This document shows, piece after piece, positions 44,960 to 53,063 of a stretch of 64,000 nt of DNA; the first letter of the stretch is position 1, and the number at the start of each line of letters is the position of its first letter. The translations under genes and the position numbers were made by a program. The DNA comes from Paracraurococcus lichenis (GTDB lineage: Bacteria; Pseudomonadota; Alphaproteobacteria; Acetobacterales; Acetobacteraceae), in NCBI RefSeq assembly GCF_030657435.1, contig NZ_JAUTWS010000021.1:1-64000 (forward strand). Direction: 5' to 3'. A model generated the notes under the pieces. It was given only the letters and a program-made list of their open reading frames with translations, made no database searches and was not told the DNA's origin.

Positions 44960-46096
44960 ATGATCCGCCCCCTCCTCCTCGCCGCGCTCCTGCCGCTGCT
45001 GCCGGGCTGCTCGCTCTCCTCCGTCATCGGCACCCACAGCATCGACTACAACCACAGCCTGGAGGTGGCGACCGACACCCTCCTCGTCCTCAACATCCTC
45101 CGCGCGCGGGACAACGCGCCGCTGCACTTCTCCACCATCGGCGCCATCCACGGCGCCTTCAGCCTCTCGGCCGGGATCGGCTACGACCTGACGGCGGTGA
45201 ACAACGGCGTGCAGCCCGCCGGCCTCGTCGCCTCCAATCCCAGCTTCGACATCGGGCCGCTCGACCGGCAGGAATTCGCCCGCGGCCTGCTGCGGCCGAT
45301 CGACCCGGCGCTGTTCCGCCTGCTCTCGGACCGGGGCCTGCCGGACCCGCTGCTGCTGCACCTGCTGGTCTCGCGCTTCGACGAGGGGCCGGGCGGCCGC
45401 GCCATCCCGAACACCCCCGGCAATCCCGACTTCGCCGCGGCGGTGGAGGCGCTGACCCGACACGGCAGGCTGCAGTTCAACGGCTATACGAGGCTGATCC
45501 CGCTCGGGCCGCGGTTGACCGGGCCGCAGGCCGCGGCCCCGGAGGTGCTGGCGGAACTGCGCGAGCCCGGGATCTCCATCCGGCAGGACGGGCCCGGCTG
45601 GCGGCTCTACCGCGCGGTCGGCCAGCTTGCGCTCTGCGTCGCCGAGGGCGGCGGGCGCTACCGGGCGCTGGCGATGGATACGGAACCGCCGCAGATCTCG
45701 CCCATGAACCAGGAAGGCAGCCCCTGCACGGCCGAGGAGGTGGCGGACCATCCGATCGCCGCCGGCCGCGCGGCCTCGCCCGGCCTTTCCTGGTGGCTGC
45801 GCTCGGTCGACGAGGTGCTGCATTTTCTCGGCGCGGTGCAGCGGCGGGAGGAGGCGGGCGAGCCGGTGCGCATCCGCATCGGCGAGGCGACGCCGCGCTT
45901 CTTCCGCCTCTGGCCCGCGCCGCCGCCGCGGCCGCGCCTCTCGGTGGACTACCGCGGCGGGCGCTGGTGGGTGGCCGAGCAGGACCGGCGGGAGGACATG
46001 ACGCTCTCGGTGCTGGCGCTGACGGCGCAGTTGCTGAACCTGCAGAAATCCGCCGGCGAGATCCCGGCGACCGGGACGCTGCGGTTGGTGCGATAG
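44960..46096 (+). CDS. Uncharacterised lipoprotein, copy 2 (beside hpnM)
   Basis: A 378-residue predicted lipoprotein: signal MIRPLLLAALLPLLPGC, lipobox ending at Cys17. It shares the motifs of the hpnH-linked copy at 31655: SIDYN, LVLNILRARDNAPLHFST, NPSFDIGPLDRQEFARGLL, RSVDEVLHFLGAVQ, and C-terminal VLALTAQLLNLQKSAGEIPATGTLRLVR. The two differ mainly in the middle region (copy 1 has a longer Gly-rich stretch and extra Cys residues). No catalytic site is visible. It follows hpnM, an MlaC-like carrier, and precedes a terminator hairpin. Localisation to the outer membrane and a role in hopanoid handling are inference. Confidence 0.8.
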   Translation: MIRPLLLAALLPLLPGCSLSSVIGTHSIDYNHSLEVATDTLLVLNILRARDNAPLHFSTIGAIHGAFSLSAGIGYDLTAVNNGVQPAGLVASNPSFDIGPLDRQEFARGLLRPIDPALFRLLSDRGLPDPLLLHLLVSRFDEGPGGRAIPNTPGNPDFAAAVEALTRHGRLQFNGYTRLIPLGPRLTGPQAAAPEVLAELREPGISIRQDGPGWRLYRAVGQLALCVAEGGGRYRALAMDTEPPQISPMNQEGSPCTAEEVADHPIAAGRAASPGLSWWLRSVDEVLHFLGAVQRREEAGEPVRIRIGEATPRFFRLWPAPPPRPRLSVDYRGGRWWVAEQDRREDMTLSVLALTAQLLNLQKSAGEIPATGTLRLVR

Positions 46097-46143
46097 CGCG
46101 GCCCCGGCGGGGAGAAATCCGGCCCAAACCGCCTCAAGGGCGC

Positions 46144-46177
46144 CCGATCCGGCGCAATTCCGCTGAGGCCGGATCGG
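46144..46177 (+). terminator. Hairpin terminator after the hpnM-lipoprotein pair
   Basis: CCGATCCGGC (46144-46153) and GCCGGATCGG (46168-46177) form a perfect 10-base stem with a 14-base loop, 48 bases past the stop codon at 46096, followed by CCCTTTC. It is a good candidate intrinsic terminator for the hpnM transcript. Confidence 0.45.
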
Positions 46178-46232
46178 CCCTTTCGGCCGCAGGCCCAGGA
46201 ATTCCGCGGCATCCCGGGCTCCGGATCCTAGA

Positions 46233-46620
46233 TCAAGGTATGGCTGGGCCGAGGAGGTCGGCGAGGCAGGCCGGGCCGGGCAGGCGGAGTTCGCCGGGAA
46301 AGCGCCGCTGGCCGCGCAGCCAGTCGACCTCGTGGAGCAGGCTGACGGTACGGCGCTCGAGGCGGCCATGCCTGTTGTCGATGTCGGTGCTGGTCTGCGG
46401 CCTGGCCGCCGGCGCGGCGGCGAAGGCGGCCTCGACTGGTTGGCCTTGACCGCCAGCAGGTCGTCGGCGCCGCCGAAGGCCTGGGCGATGCTGGCTTTGG
46501 TGGCCGTGGCGTCGATCGAGACCAGCGCCCCCTCGCGGCCATCCACCGCGGCGAGGGTGTGCTGTGCCGGGGCGCGGGATGGCCGGATGGAACGGCCGGC
46601 GCAACCCGGGGTGCCGCCAT
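46233..46620 (-). pseudogene. Degraded ISAs1-type transposase fragment
   Basis: On the minus strand one frame reads TLAAVDGREGALVSIDATATKASIAQAFGGADDLLAVKANQ, which matches the ISAs1 core (VSIDAMGCQ..I..GADY.LALKGNQ). A frameshift near 46436 moves the match to the next frame, RHGRLERRTVSLLHEVDWL then PGELRLPG, the matching downstream region. Only about 130 codons survive, without a start or the C-terminal part. The region fills most of the 46097-46745 gap; the rest of that gap has nothing recognisable. Confidence 0.55.
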
Positions 46621-46745
46621 CGCGCACGACGCTGCGCTCAATGTGTCGGATAAGGGCGGCAAGGGGCGGTGGCCACCTCGCTGCCGATGCCCGGAACCCC
46701 GGCCGGCGACGGGGCAAGGGGCCGTCGTCCCGGCGCCGCCGGACC

Positions 46746-47087
46746 TCAGCGCGATGCCCGCGAGGGCCTGCCCTCGGTGACGTCCTCGATCCAGGTGAGG
46801 GCGGCGACCGCCCGCGGGAAGCCGAGCGTCGGGATGGCCAGCAGCGCCACCTGCTTCAGCGCCTCCTTAGGGACGCCCTCCTCCAGGGCGCGGCGGCTAT
46901 GGGAGTGCACGCCGCCCTCCGACCCGGCCCCGATGGCGAGCGCCAGCTTCACCAGCCGCAGCGCCTCGCCCTCGACCGGGCCCGCCTTGGCGCAGGCCTC
47001 GCCGAGGGCGGCATAGGCCCGGTAGAGCTCCGGATAGGCCCGCGCCACCTGTCCGGCCGCGGCGGGCAGTTCCTGGTCCTGTTGCAT
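46746..47087 (-). CDS. Carboxymuconolactone decarboxylase (CMD)/AhpD-like protein
   Basis: A 113-residue protein of the CMD family, which includes peroxiredoxin-like AhpD and decarboxylases. It reads LYRAYAALGEACAKAGPVEGEALRLVKLALAIGAGSEGGVHSHSRRALEEGVPKEALKQVALLAIPTLGFPRAVAALTWIED, the usual all-alpha fold. The motif EGGVHSHSRRA replaces the AhpD ExxCxxCxxxH thiols, so a peroxidase role by that mechanism is unlikely. The ATG at 47087 has GGGAGG upstream. It is the last gene of the minus-strand nitrate block, 47 bases after nnrS. Confidence 0.8.
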   Translation of the reverse strand: MQQDQELPAAAGQVARAYPELYRAYAALGEACAKAGPVEGEALRLVKLALAIGAGSEGGVHSHSRRALEEGVPKEALKQVALLAIPTLGFPRAVAALTWIEDVTEGRPSRASR

Positions 47088-47134
47088 CGGTGCGCCTCCC
47101 CCTCCGGTCCTGCTCCGCGAGGAACGCGGCAGGG

Positions 47135-48325
47135 TCAGCCCGGCTTCCCGTCCGCCCGCGGCCGCAGCAGCATCGGCCCATGCGCCAGCAGGAACAGCCC
47201 GAAGGCCAGCGCCCAGAGCGCGCCGGCGGCGGCATAGGGCAGCGGGCTCGGCAGGAGTACCGGCCCGAAGGCGCGCAGCAGCGCCGCCAGGGGCAGCAGC
47301 GCCCAGGCCGCCAGCATGGCGGGCGAGGCGGCGAGCGGGTGCCCGGTATGGCCGAGCGTCGCCCGCGGCATGACCGCCAGGATCATCATCGCCACCGCGC
47401 CGATGCCCTGCAGGTGCAGCCAGTTTGCCGCCCAGCCGGCACCGCCCAGCAGGTGCGCCGCCTTCACCGCCAGCGCCACGGGCAGCAGGAGGTAGGCGAG
47501 GTGCAGCACCGCCAGGATCGGGCGCCCGAGCGTCCGCAGCCCCTGCCAGCGGGAGAGGCGCAGCAGGGCCAGGACCGATGCGACCGCCGCGACGGCACCG
47601 GCTGCCATGCCGCCCGGCGCCGCGAGGTCCACCAGCACCACGGCGAGCAGCGCCGCCATCCCCGCCGCGTCCAGGCCCGGCAGGGGGCGGATGTCGAGCT
47701 TCAGGGCATTGCGGGTAAAGGCCGGGATGATGCGCCCGCCGATCAGCCCGACCAGCGCCAGGGCGATGTCGAGGCAGAGCAGCTCGCCCGCGGCGAAGCG
47801 CCCCGTCCACCAGCCCGCGGCATCGCCGAGCATCAGCAGGTCGCCGGCCCAGAAGGCCAGGATCAGCGCCGGCGGGCCGAAGAGCCGCGGGGTCGCCGCC
47901 CGCACCAGCGCAGGCAGCACCGTCAGCAGCAGCGCCGGCAGCGGCAGCAGCGCGACCACGGCCGCGGAGGCCGGCGGCACCGGCGACCCGGGCAGCAGCA
48001 CCAGCCGCGCCGCGACGAAGAGGCCGGCGAGCAGGACCAGCGTCGCCCCGGCATAGGCCGGGCGCCCGGTCCAGTTCGGGATGGCGGTCAGCACGAAGCC
48101 GGCCAGCGCCGCGCCGACGACGCCGGCCAGCATCTCGTGCCCGTGCCAGCGCGCGAGCGGCAGCGGCCCCTCGGGCAGCGCGGCACCGTGCAAGGCGGCG
48201 ACCCAGATCAGGATGGCCAGCACCGCCCAGGCGGCGCAGAGCAGGAAGAAGGGCCTGAGACCCTGACGGAACAGCGCGGGGCCGGTCGGCATCGCCGCGG
48301 CTTGCGGCACGGAGGTGGCGCTCAT
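47135..48325 (-). CDS. nnrS: NnrS family membrane protein
   Basis: A 396-residue haem- and copper-containing membrane protein family linked to nitric oxide and nitrosative stress. It has about 12 hydrophobic segments and begins GPALFRQGLRPFFLLCAAWAVLA. The LPLARWHGHEMLAGVVGAALAGFVLTAIPNWTG segment holds the conserved His-Glu of NnrS, and GRIIPAFTRNALKL is another family marker. Its ATG overlaps the carbonic anhydrase stop codon (ATGA). Placement in a nitrate respiration block fits a role against NO made from nitrite. Confidence 0.92.
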   Translation of the reverse strand: MSATSVPQAAAMPTGPALFRQGLRPFFLLCAAWAVLAILIWVAALHGAALPEGPLPLARWHGHEMLAGVVGAALAGFVLTAIPNWTGRPAYAGATLVLLAGLFVAARLVLLPGSPVPPASAAVVALLPLPALLLTVLPALVRAATPRLFGPPALILAFWAGDLLMLGDAAGWWTGRFAAGELLCLDIALALVGLIGGRIIPAFTRNALKLDIRPLPGLDAAGMAALLAVVLVDLAAPGGMAAGAVAAVASVLALLRLSRWQGLRTLGRPILAVLHLAYLLLPVALAVKAAHLLGGAGWAANWLHLQGIGAVAMMILAVMPRATLGHTGHPLAASPAMLAAWALLPLAALLRAFGPVLLPSPLPYAAAGALWALAFGLFLLAHGPMLLRPRADGKPG

Positions 48326-49035
48326 CGATGCATGTCCTCGAGGCTCGCGCAGGCGCCGATGGCGGGCGGTGGCGCCGCCCCGTCGACCTGCCGGAAGGGG
48401 CCGTGCGGCCCCTCGGCCGCCTGCAGAACGCCCCAGCCGAAATGGAAGTACCAGCCGTGCAGCGCGAGGCGGCCGGCCGCCAGGCGCTCCGCGACAAAGG
48501 GATAGGTGGCGAGGTGCCGCAGGCTGGACAGCACCGCCGCCTGCTCGGCGCGGCGGGCGACCAGCAGGCGCTCCGCCTCGGTCACCAGCCCGTCCATCTC
48601 CGCTCGCACCTCATGCGCCACGGCGACCCAGTCGGTGACGTAGTCGAAGGCGGGCGCGCCATGGCGGTGGTCCAGCAGGCAGCGCACCCCGGCGCAGAAG
48701 GAATGGCCGAGCACGACGACGTGCCGCACGCCGAGCACGACCACGCCGAACTCGATCGCCGCGGCGGTGCCGTGCGGCTGCCCGTCCGGCTCGTGCGGCG
48801 GCACCAGCGCGGCGACGTTGCGCAGGACGAAGAGCTCGCCCGGCCGGGCGCCGCAGATGATGGCCGGGTCGGTGCGGCTGTCCGAGCAGGCGATCACCAT
48901 CACCTCCGGCCGCTGCCCGTCCAGCAGCCGGTCGTAGAGGTCGTGGTCGGCCTCGAAATGCGAGCGGCGGAAGCGGCCGAACCCGGCCACCAGGCGGTGC
49001 AGCGCGTCGCCTTCCGCGGGCAGGGGCAGGTCCAC
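48322..49035 (-). CDS. Beta-class carbonic anhydrase
   Basis: A 237-residue zinc enzyme of CO2/bicarbonate exchange. Zinc ligands are visible: the Cys of MVIACSDSRTDP with its Asp-Arg dyad, and His and Cys of VVLGHSFCAGVRCLL. The VLRNVAALVPP region is family-typical. I take the GTG at 49035, which follows GAGGAGG by 5 bases, just 10 bases after the moeA stop. The frame further upstream is a shadow of moeA. Its position between moeA and nnrS in a nitrate operon is unusual. Localisation is cytoplasmic. Confidence 0.9.
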   Translation of the reverse strand: MDLPLPAEGDALHRLVAGFGRFRRSHFEADHDLYDRLLDGQRPEVMVIACSDSRTDPAIICGARPGELFVLRNVAALVPPHEPDGQPHGTAAAIEFGVVVLGVRHVVVLGHSFCAGVRCLLDHRHGAPAFDYVTDWVAVAHEVRAEMDGLVTEAERLLVARRAEQAAVLSSLRHLATYPFVAERLAAGRLALHGWYFHFGWGVLQAAEGPHGPFRQVDGAAPPPAIGACASLEDMHR

Positions 49036-49045
49036 CTGCGCCTCC

Positions 49046-50335
49046 TCAGGCCAGGCCGAAGCCGGCGGCGAAGGGATGGAAGCGCAGCGCGTCGCCGGGC
49101 CGCACCTGCGCGATGTCCGCGGGGACCCAGAGCAGCCCGTCCGCCGCGGCGAGCGGCACCAGCCGGGCGGAGCCGAAGAGGCCGGCGGGCTCGACCAGGG
49201 GCAGGCCGGAGGCGTCCTGGCCGATGACCCGCGCCGGCAGGAACTCCTCCCGCCCCGGCTTGCGGGCGAAGCCGCGCGCGGCGAGGGCGGCGACCGGCGC
49301 CGGGCCGGCCCCCTCGGCGGCGCCGGCGAGGCGCGCCAGCAGCGGCCGGCCGAGGGTGAGAAAGCCGACCAGCGCGGCCAGCGGGTTGCCCGGCAGGAAG
49401 AGGCAGCGCGCGGCGCCGAGCCGCCCATGCGCCAGCGGCTTGCCAGGTTTCTGCGCCAGCTTCAGCACTTCGACCTCGCCGCCCGCGGCGCGCAGCGCGC
49501 CCGGCAGGTGGTCCGCATCGCTGCCGGAGATGCCGCCCGAGGCGAGGATGAGGTCGTGCCCCCGCGCCGCCTCCGCCAACGCGGCGGCGAGCGCGGCCGG
49601 GTCGTCCGGCAGCACGCCGAGATCGGTGAGCGCGATCTCCGGCCGCGCCAGCAGCGCCGCCAGCATCGGGCGGTTGCTGTCGCGGATGGCGGCGCCGAGC
49701 TCGTTGCCGTTCGACAGCAGCGCCACCCGGACGCGGCGCCGGACGGCGACCTGGTCGATATCGGCAGCCGCGAGCAGCGCCAGGTGCCGCGCATCGAGCC
49801 GCGTCCCGGGCGCGAGCAGGAGGTCGCCCTCGGCCAGGTCCTCGCCGCGGCGGCGGATATTGGTGCCGGGCCGCGGCGGGCGGCGGGGCTCCACCCGCCC
49901 CTCCCGCAGGGCGACATGCTCCTCCATCACGACGGCCGCCGCGCCGGGCGGCACGGGCGCGCCGGTCAGGACGCGGACCGCCTCGCCCGGGCCGATGGCG
50001 GGGCCGGGCGGGTCGCCGGCGGCGATGCGGCGCAGGACCAGCGGCGCCGCGCCCGCGGCCAGGTCCGTCGCGCCCGCGGCGAGGTCCGCCGCGTGCAGGG
50101 CATAGCCGTCCATGGCGGACTGGTCGAAGGGCGGCAGGGAGCGCGCCGAGCGCGGCGCGGCGGCGAGCAGGCGGCCGAGCGCCGCGGTCGGGGCCAGGAC
50201 CTCCTCCCCCGCCACCGGCAGGGCGCCGTGCAGCAGGCGCGCCCGCGCCTCCGCCACCGGCAGGAGGCCCGGCTCCTCGTCGCAGCAGGCCAGAGGGGCG
50301 TGGATTGGCGTATGGATGAGCGTGCCGTCGGGCAT
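49046..50335 (-). CDS. moeA: Molybdopterin molybdenumtransferase MoeA
   Basis: A 429-residue enzyme inserting molybdate into adenylated molybdopterin. It has PFDQSAMDGYALHAAD (domain III start), VRVLTGAPVPPGAAAVVMEEH, IRRRGEDLAEGDLLL, LLSNGNEL, ILASGGISGSDADHL (a Gly-rich MPT-binding loop) and FLPGNPLAALVGFL. The ATG at 50335 has AAGGAA upstream. It serves NarG, which needs a molybdopterin guanine dinucleotide cofactor, and lies in the same transcription unit. An additional moeA elsewhere in the genome is likely. Confidence 0.93.
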   Translation of the reverse strand: MPDGTLIHTPIHAPLACCDEEPGLLPVAEARARLLHGALPVAGEEVLAPTAALGRLLAAAPRSARSLPPFDQSAMDGYALHAADLAAGATDLAAGAAPLVLRRIAAGDPPGPAIGPGEAVRVLTGAPVPPGAAAVVMEEHVALREGRVEPRRPPRPGTNIRRRGEDLAEGDLLLAPGTRLDARHLALLAAADIDQVAVRRRVRVALLSNGNELGAAIRDSNRPMLAALLARPEIALTDLGVLPDDPAALAAALAEAARGHDLILASGGISGSDADHLPGALRAAGGEVEVLKLAQKPGKPLAHGRLGAARCLFLPGNPLAALVGFLTLGRPLLARLAGAAEGAGPAPVAALAARGFARKPGREEFLPARVIGQDASGLPLVEPAGLFGSARLVPLAAADGLLWVPADIAQVRPGDALRFHPFAAGFGLA

Positions 50336-50348
50336 CGTGGCATTTCCT

Positions 50349-50864
50349 TCAGGAGCGGCGCCGGGCCATCTCGTCGGCCAGCGCGGCCAGGGCCTCCGGC
50401 GTAAGGACCCGGCGGGCGAGCGGCATCACGGCCGATTCCTCCAGCGCGAGGTGTCGCCGGTGGCCGGCGGCGAAGGCGAGCGCCGCGGCGGCGAAGCCGG
50501 GATCGGGCGCCTCGCCATCCGCGGCGCGGCGCAGGCCGTCCTGCACGGCGCGGATGTCACGCCGGTCCTCCCGATGCTGCGCCTGCAGGCCGGGCAGCAG
50601 GCCGGTCGTGTCGTGGGCGGCGAGGCGCGGATGGAGGGAGCGCTCCTCGTCCTCGATATGCAGCGGCAGTTCGGCCGCGAGCCAGTCGAGCAGCATGGCG
50701 GCGAGGCCCCGGGCGGCGCGCCCGAGCGGCGCGCGCGCGACCCGCTCGAGATGGCCGAGCAGCACGGTCTGGCGGGCATGCTCGGCCGAGAGGAAGCCGA
50801 CGGGGTCGTCGAGCAGCAAAGCCTGCAGCGGCGCCACCCGTGCGCGGGCCAGGTCCGAGGCCAT
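50349..50864 (-). CDS. Hemerythrin domain protein
   Basis: A 171-residue four-helix protein with likely di-iron ligands: LSAEHARQTVLLGHLERV (His), LPLHIEDEERSLHPRL (His-x3-Glu and His), LQAQHREDRRDI (His) and FAAGHRRHLALEESAVMPLA (His and Glu). Hemerythrin-like proteins bind O2 or NO. It is 2 bases after the parvulin gene and 13 bases before moeA, so cotranscribed in the nar block. A role in NO detoxification or oxygen sensing fits but is not proven. Confidence 0.85.
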   Translation of the reverse strand: MASDLARARVAPLQALLLDDPVGFLSAEHARQTVLLGHLERVARAPLGRAARGLAAMLLDWLAAELPLHIEDEERSLHPRLAAHDTTGLLPGLQAQHREDRRDIRAVQDGLRRAADGEAPDPGFAAAALAFAAGHRRHLALEESAVMPLARRVLTPEALAALADEMARRRS

Positions 50865-50866
50865 GG

Positions 50867-51613
50867 CTACTGCACCAGCGGCCCTTCCGCCGCGGCGAGG
50901 GCGATGCCTTCGATCCGCGCCCGGCCCGCCAGCACCTGGATGTACTGCCGCACCGCGGTGCGGAAGCTCGCCTCCCGCAGCCAGCGGGCGATGCGGGCCT
51001 GCACCGCCTCGAAGGGCAGGTCGCGCGGCGGCTCGTGCTCGAGAAGCTGCACGACATGGTAGCCGTAGCGGCTGGCGACCGGCGTGGCGTGCAGCTCGCC
51101 GGGCCGCAGCGCACGGAGCGCGGCCTCGAATTCCGGCACGGTGGTGCCCGGCTCGATCAGGCCGAGATCGCCGCCCTCCTCGCGGGAGGTGCAGGCGGAG
51201 CGGGCGGCGAGCGCAGCGAAGCGGTCAGGTTCGACGCACAGCGCGGCGATGATCGCGCCGGCCTCGGCCTCCGCCGCGGCGCGCGCCGCCGCATCCGCGG
51301 GATCGGCCGCGAGCAGGATGTGGCGGGCCTGCCAGGCCTCGGGGCTGCGCAGGCGGGCGCGGTTCGCCGCGAACCAGCGGCGGCAGGTGGCCTCGTCGGC
51401 CTCCGGCAGCGGGACCTGCCCGGCGAGGAGGGCGTCGACCGCCTCCTCGCCGGCGCCGTGGCCCTGCCGCCCGACCTCGGCAAGCAGGAGCTGGCGGACC
51501 ACCAGGGCCTGCGCCGCCGCCTGCCAGGCCGCCTCGCGCGAGGCGGCCGGGTGGTGCTGCAGCTCGGCGCCGATCGCGGCCTCGGGGATCTCGACGCCGT
51601 CGACCCGGATCAT
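50867..51613 (-). CDS. Parvulin-type peptidyl-prolyl cis-trans isomerase of the nar operon
   Basis: A 248-residue protein with an N-terminal helical chaperone region and a PpiC/rotamase core: WQARHILLAAD, LAARSACTSREEGGDLGLIEPGTTVPEFEAALRALRPGELHATPVASRYGYHVVQLLE, then a C-terminal helix. No signal peptide is seen, so the protein is probably cytoplasmic like NifM-type isomerases. The ATG at 51613 is used; an in-frame GTG at 51625 overlaps the narI TGA and may be the true start. Related isomerase genes follow narI in Pseudomonas, where they are thought to help Nar assembly. Confidence 0.88.
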   Translation of the reverse strand: MIRVDGVEIPEAAIGAELQHHPAASREAAWQAAAQALVVRQLLLAEVGRQGHGAGEEAVDALLAGQVPLPEADEATCRRWFAANRARLRSPEAWQARHILLAADPADAAARAAAEAEAGAIIAALCVEPDRFAALAARSACTSREEGGDLGLIEPGTTVPEFEAALRALRPGELHATPVASRYGYHVVQLLEHEPPRDLPFEAVQARIARWLREASFRTAVRQYIQVLAGRARIEGIALAAAEGPLVQ

Positions 51614-51621
51614 CGCGCCGG

Positions 51622-52332
51622 TCACCGCACCGACCCCGCGATCGGCCGCGCCGCGCCGCGCCGGCGGACGAGCTGGTAGGGGCGGACGACGTAGCCGACT
51701 GGCGCCGACCAGATATGGACCAGGCGGGAGAAGGGAAAGGCGACGAAGAGCGTGACGCCGAGCAGGATATGCGCCTTGAAGACCCAGTCCACCTCGGCGA
51801 GGGTGGAGGCCGCGTCGCCCTGGAAGGTGACGATGTGCTGCGCCCAGTGGCTGAGCTGCATCATCACATGGCCGTCGCGGTGGCCGAGCGAGAGGGGCAG
51901 CGTCAGCAGGCCGAGCACGAGCTGCAGCCAGAGCATCGCCAGGATGGCGATATCGGCGGCCGAGGAGGTCGCGCGGATGCGCGCGTCGAAGAGCCGGCGG
52001 TGCAGCAGCAGCGTCAGGCCGAGGAAGCAGAGCGTGCCGGCGGCGCCGCCCGAGACGATGGCGAGCATCTGCTTCTGCGGCGCGGTGATCAGCAGGCCAT
52101 AGACCTCGTGCGGGGTCAGCAGCCCGATGGTGTGGCCGGCCATCAGGAAGAGGATGCCGACATGGAAGCAGTTGCTGCCGATGCGGAGCTGGCGCCGCCG
52201 CAGGAGCTGCGAGGAGCCGGACTTCCAGGAATACTGCTCCCGCTCGAAGCGGATCAGGCTGCCGAGCAGGAAGACGGCGACCGCGACATAGGGGTAGATG
52301 CCGAAGGCCAGGGTGTGGAGGGTGTCGCGCAT
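51622..52332 (-). CDS. narI: Respiratory nitrate reductase gamma subunit NarI
   Basis: A 236-residue di-haem b membrane subunit passing quinol electrons to NarGH. Five helices are visible. The haem-ligand histidines are in SNCFHVGILFLMAGHTIGLL (two His) and in HWAQHIVTFQ...VFKAHILLGVTLFVAFPFSRLVHIW (His near the end of the last helices). It starts at ATG 52332, just after narJ, and its TGA overlaps a possible start of the next gene. Its length matches the family. Confidence 0.95.
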   Translation of the reverse strand: MRDTLHTLAFGIYPYVAVAVFLLGSLIRFEREQYSWKSGSSQLLRRRQLRIGSNCFHVGILFLMAGHTIGLLTPHEVYGLLITAPQKQMLAIVSGGAAGTLCFLGLTLLLHRRLFDARIRATSSAADIAILAMLWLQLVLGLLTLPLSLGHRDGHVMMQLSHWAQHIVTFQGDAASTLAEVDWVFKAHILLGVTLFVAFPFSRLVHIWSAPVGYVVRPYQLVRRRGAARPIAGSVR

Positions 52333-52338
52333 GGCGGG

Positions 52339-53061
52339 TCAGCCTTGGCTGGCGGCGGCGACGTGACGGATCACGGGCCGCGGCGCGGGCATGGGGTTCG
52401 GGTTGCGGTGGGCGGCGCGCAGCTTCGCGGCCAGCGCATCCACGCCGCAATCCGCCGCGGGATCGGCGCCGGGGCCGAAGACGACCGGCGCCTCGGCCCA
52501 GGCGGCGTCGAGCTGCTCGGGCGTCTGCTCGGGCTCCGGCTGCTCCGGCACCTGGCCGGTGGGCTGGCCGGCAACCAGCAGCACGGCCTGCAGCACCGCG
52601 GCCTGCGGGGCATGGCGTGCCGAGAGGCGGCCATGCAGCAGGTCCAGCACCGGGGCGGCATTGGCCAGCAGCTCGGCGCCGCGGCCCGGCTCGACGGCCG
52701 CGTATTCCAGCAGCATCGGCAGGTAGTCCGGCAGCTCGGCCGCCACGGGTTCCAGCCCCGCGGCGGCATAGAGGCCCTTCAGCTCGACCATGGCCGGGCC
52801 GCGTTCGCGGCTGTCGCCATGCACATGCTCGAAGAGGTTGAGGGAGAGGCTGCGCGTCCGGTCGAAGAGGGCGACATGCTCCTCCTCGAGGTCGAGCGGG
52901 TCGCCATCCCCGAGATGCGCGAGCAGCCGGGCGAGACCGGGCATGGCCGGGGCCAGCGCCGGGTCTGTCTCCAGCGCCGCCCAGATCTCGGGCAGCGCAT
53001 CCAGCACCTCGGCCGAGGGGTAGGAGAGCAGCGCCGCGAGGGCGCGGAGGGAGGCGCGCAT
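52339..53061 (-). CDS. narJ: Nitrate reductase assembly chaperone NarJ
   Basis: A 240-residue cytoplasmic chaperone that helps insert the molybdenum cofactor into NarG. It reads LRALAALLSYPSAEVLDALP, LEEEHVALFDRTRSLSLNLFEHVHGDSRERG (the most conserved NarJ segment) and LPDYLPMLLEYAA. The ATG at 53061 has GGAGGAG 8 bases upstream; an earlier in-frame GTG at 53067 overlaps the narH stop but is too near the ribosome site. The C-terminal 80 residues, rich in Pro and Glu (EQPEPEQTPEQ), are less conserved. Confidence 0.94.
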   Translation of the reverse strand: MRASLRALAALLSYPSAEVLDALPEIWAALETDPALAPAMPGLARLLAHLGDGDPLDLEEEHVALFDRTRSLSLNLFEHVHGDSRERGPAMVELKGLYAAAGLEPVAAELPDYLPMLLEYAAVEPGRGAELLANAAPVLDLLHGRLSARHAPQAAVLQAVLLVAGQPTGQVPEQPEPEQTPEQLDAAWAEAPVVFGPGADPAADCGVDALAAKLRAAHRNPNPMPAPRPVIRHVAAASQG

Positions 53062-53063
53062 GC

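Noticed and set aside
44924..46717. 597-codon minus-strand frame opposite the second lipoprotein
   Set aside because: Only its first part (ISAs1 remnant) has similarity; the rest is antisense of a gene with a signal peptide and a paralogue.
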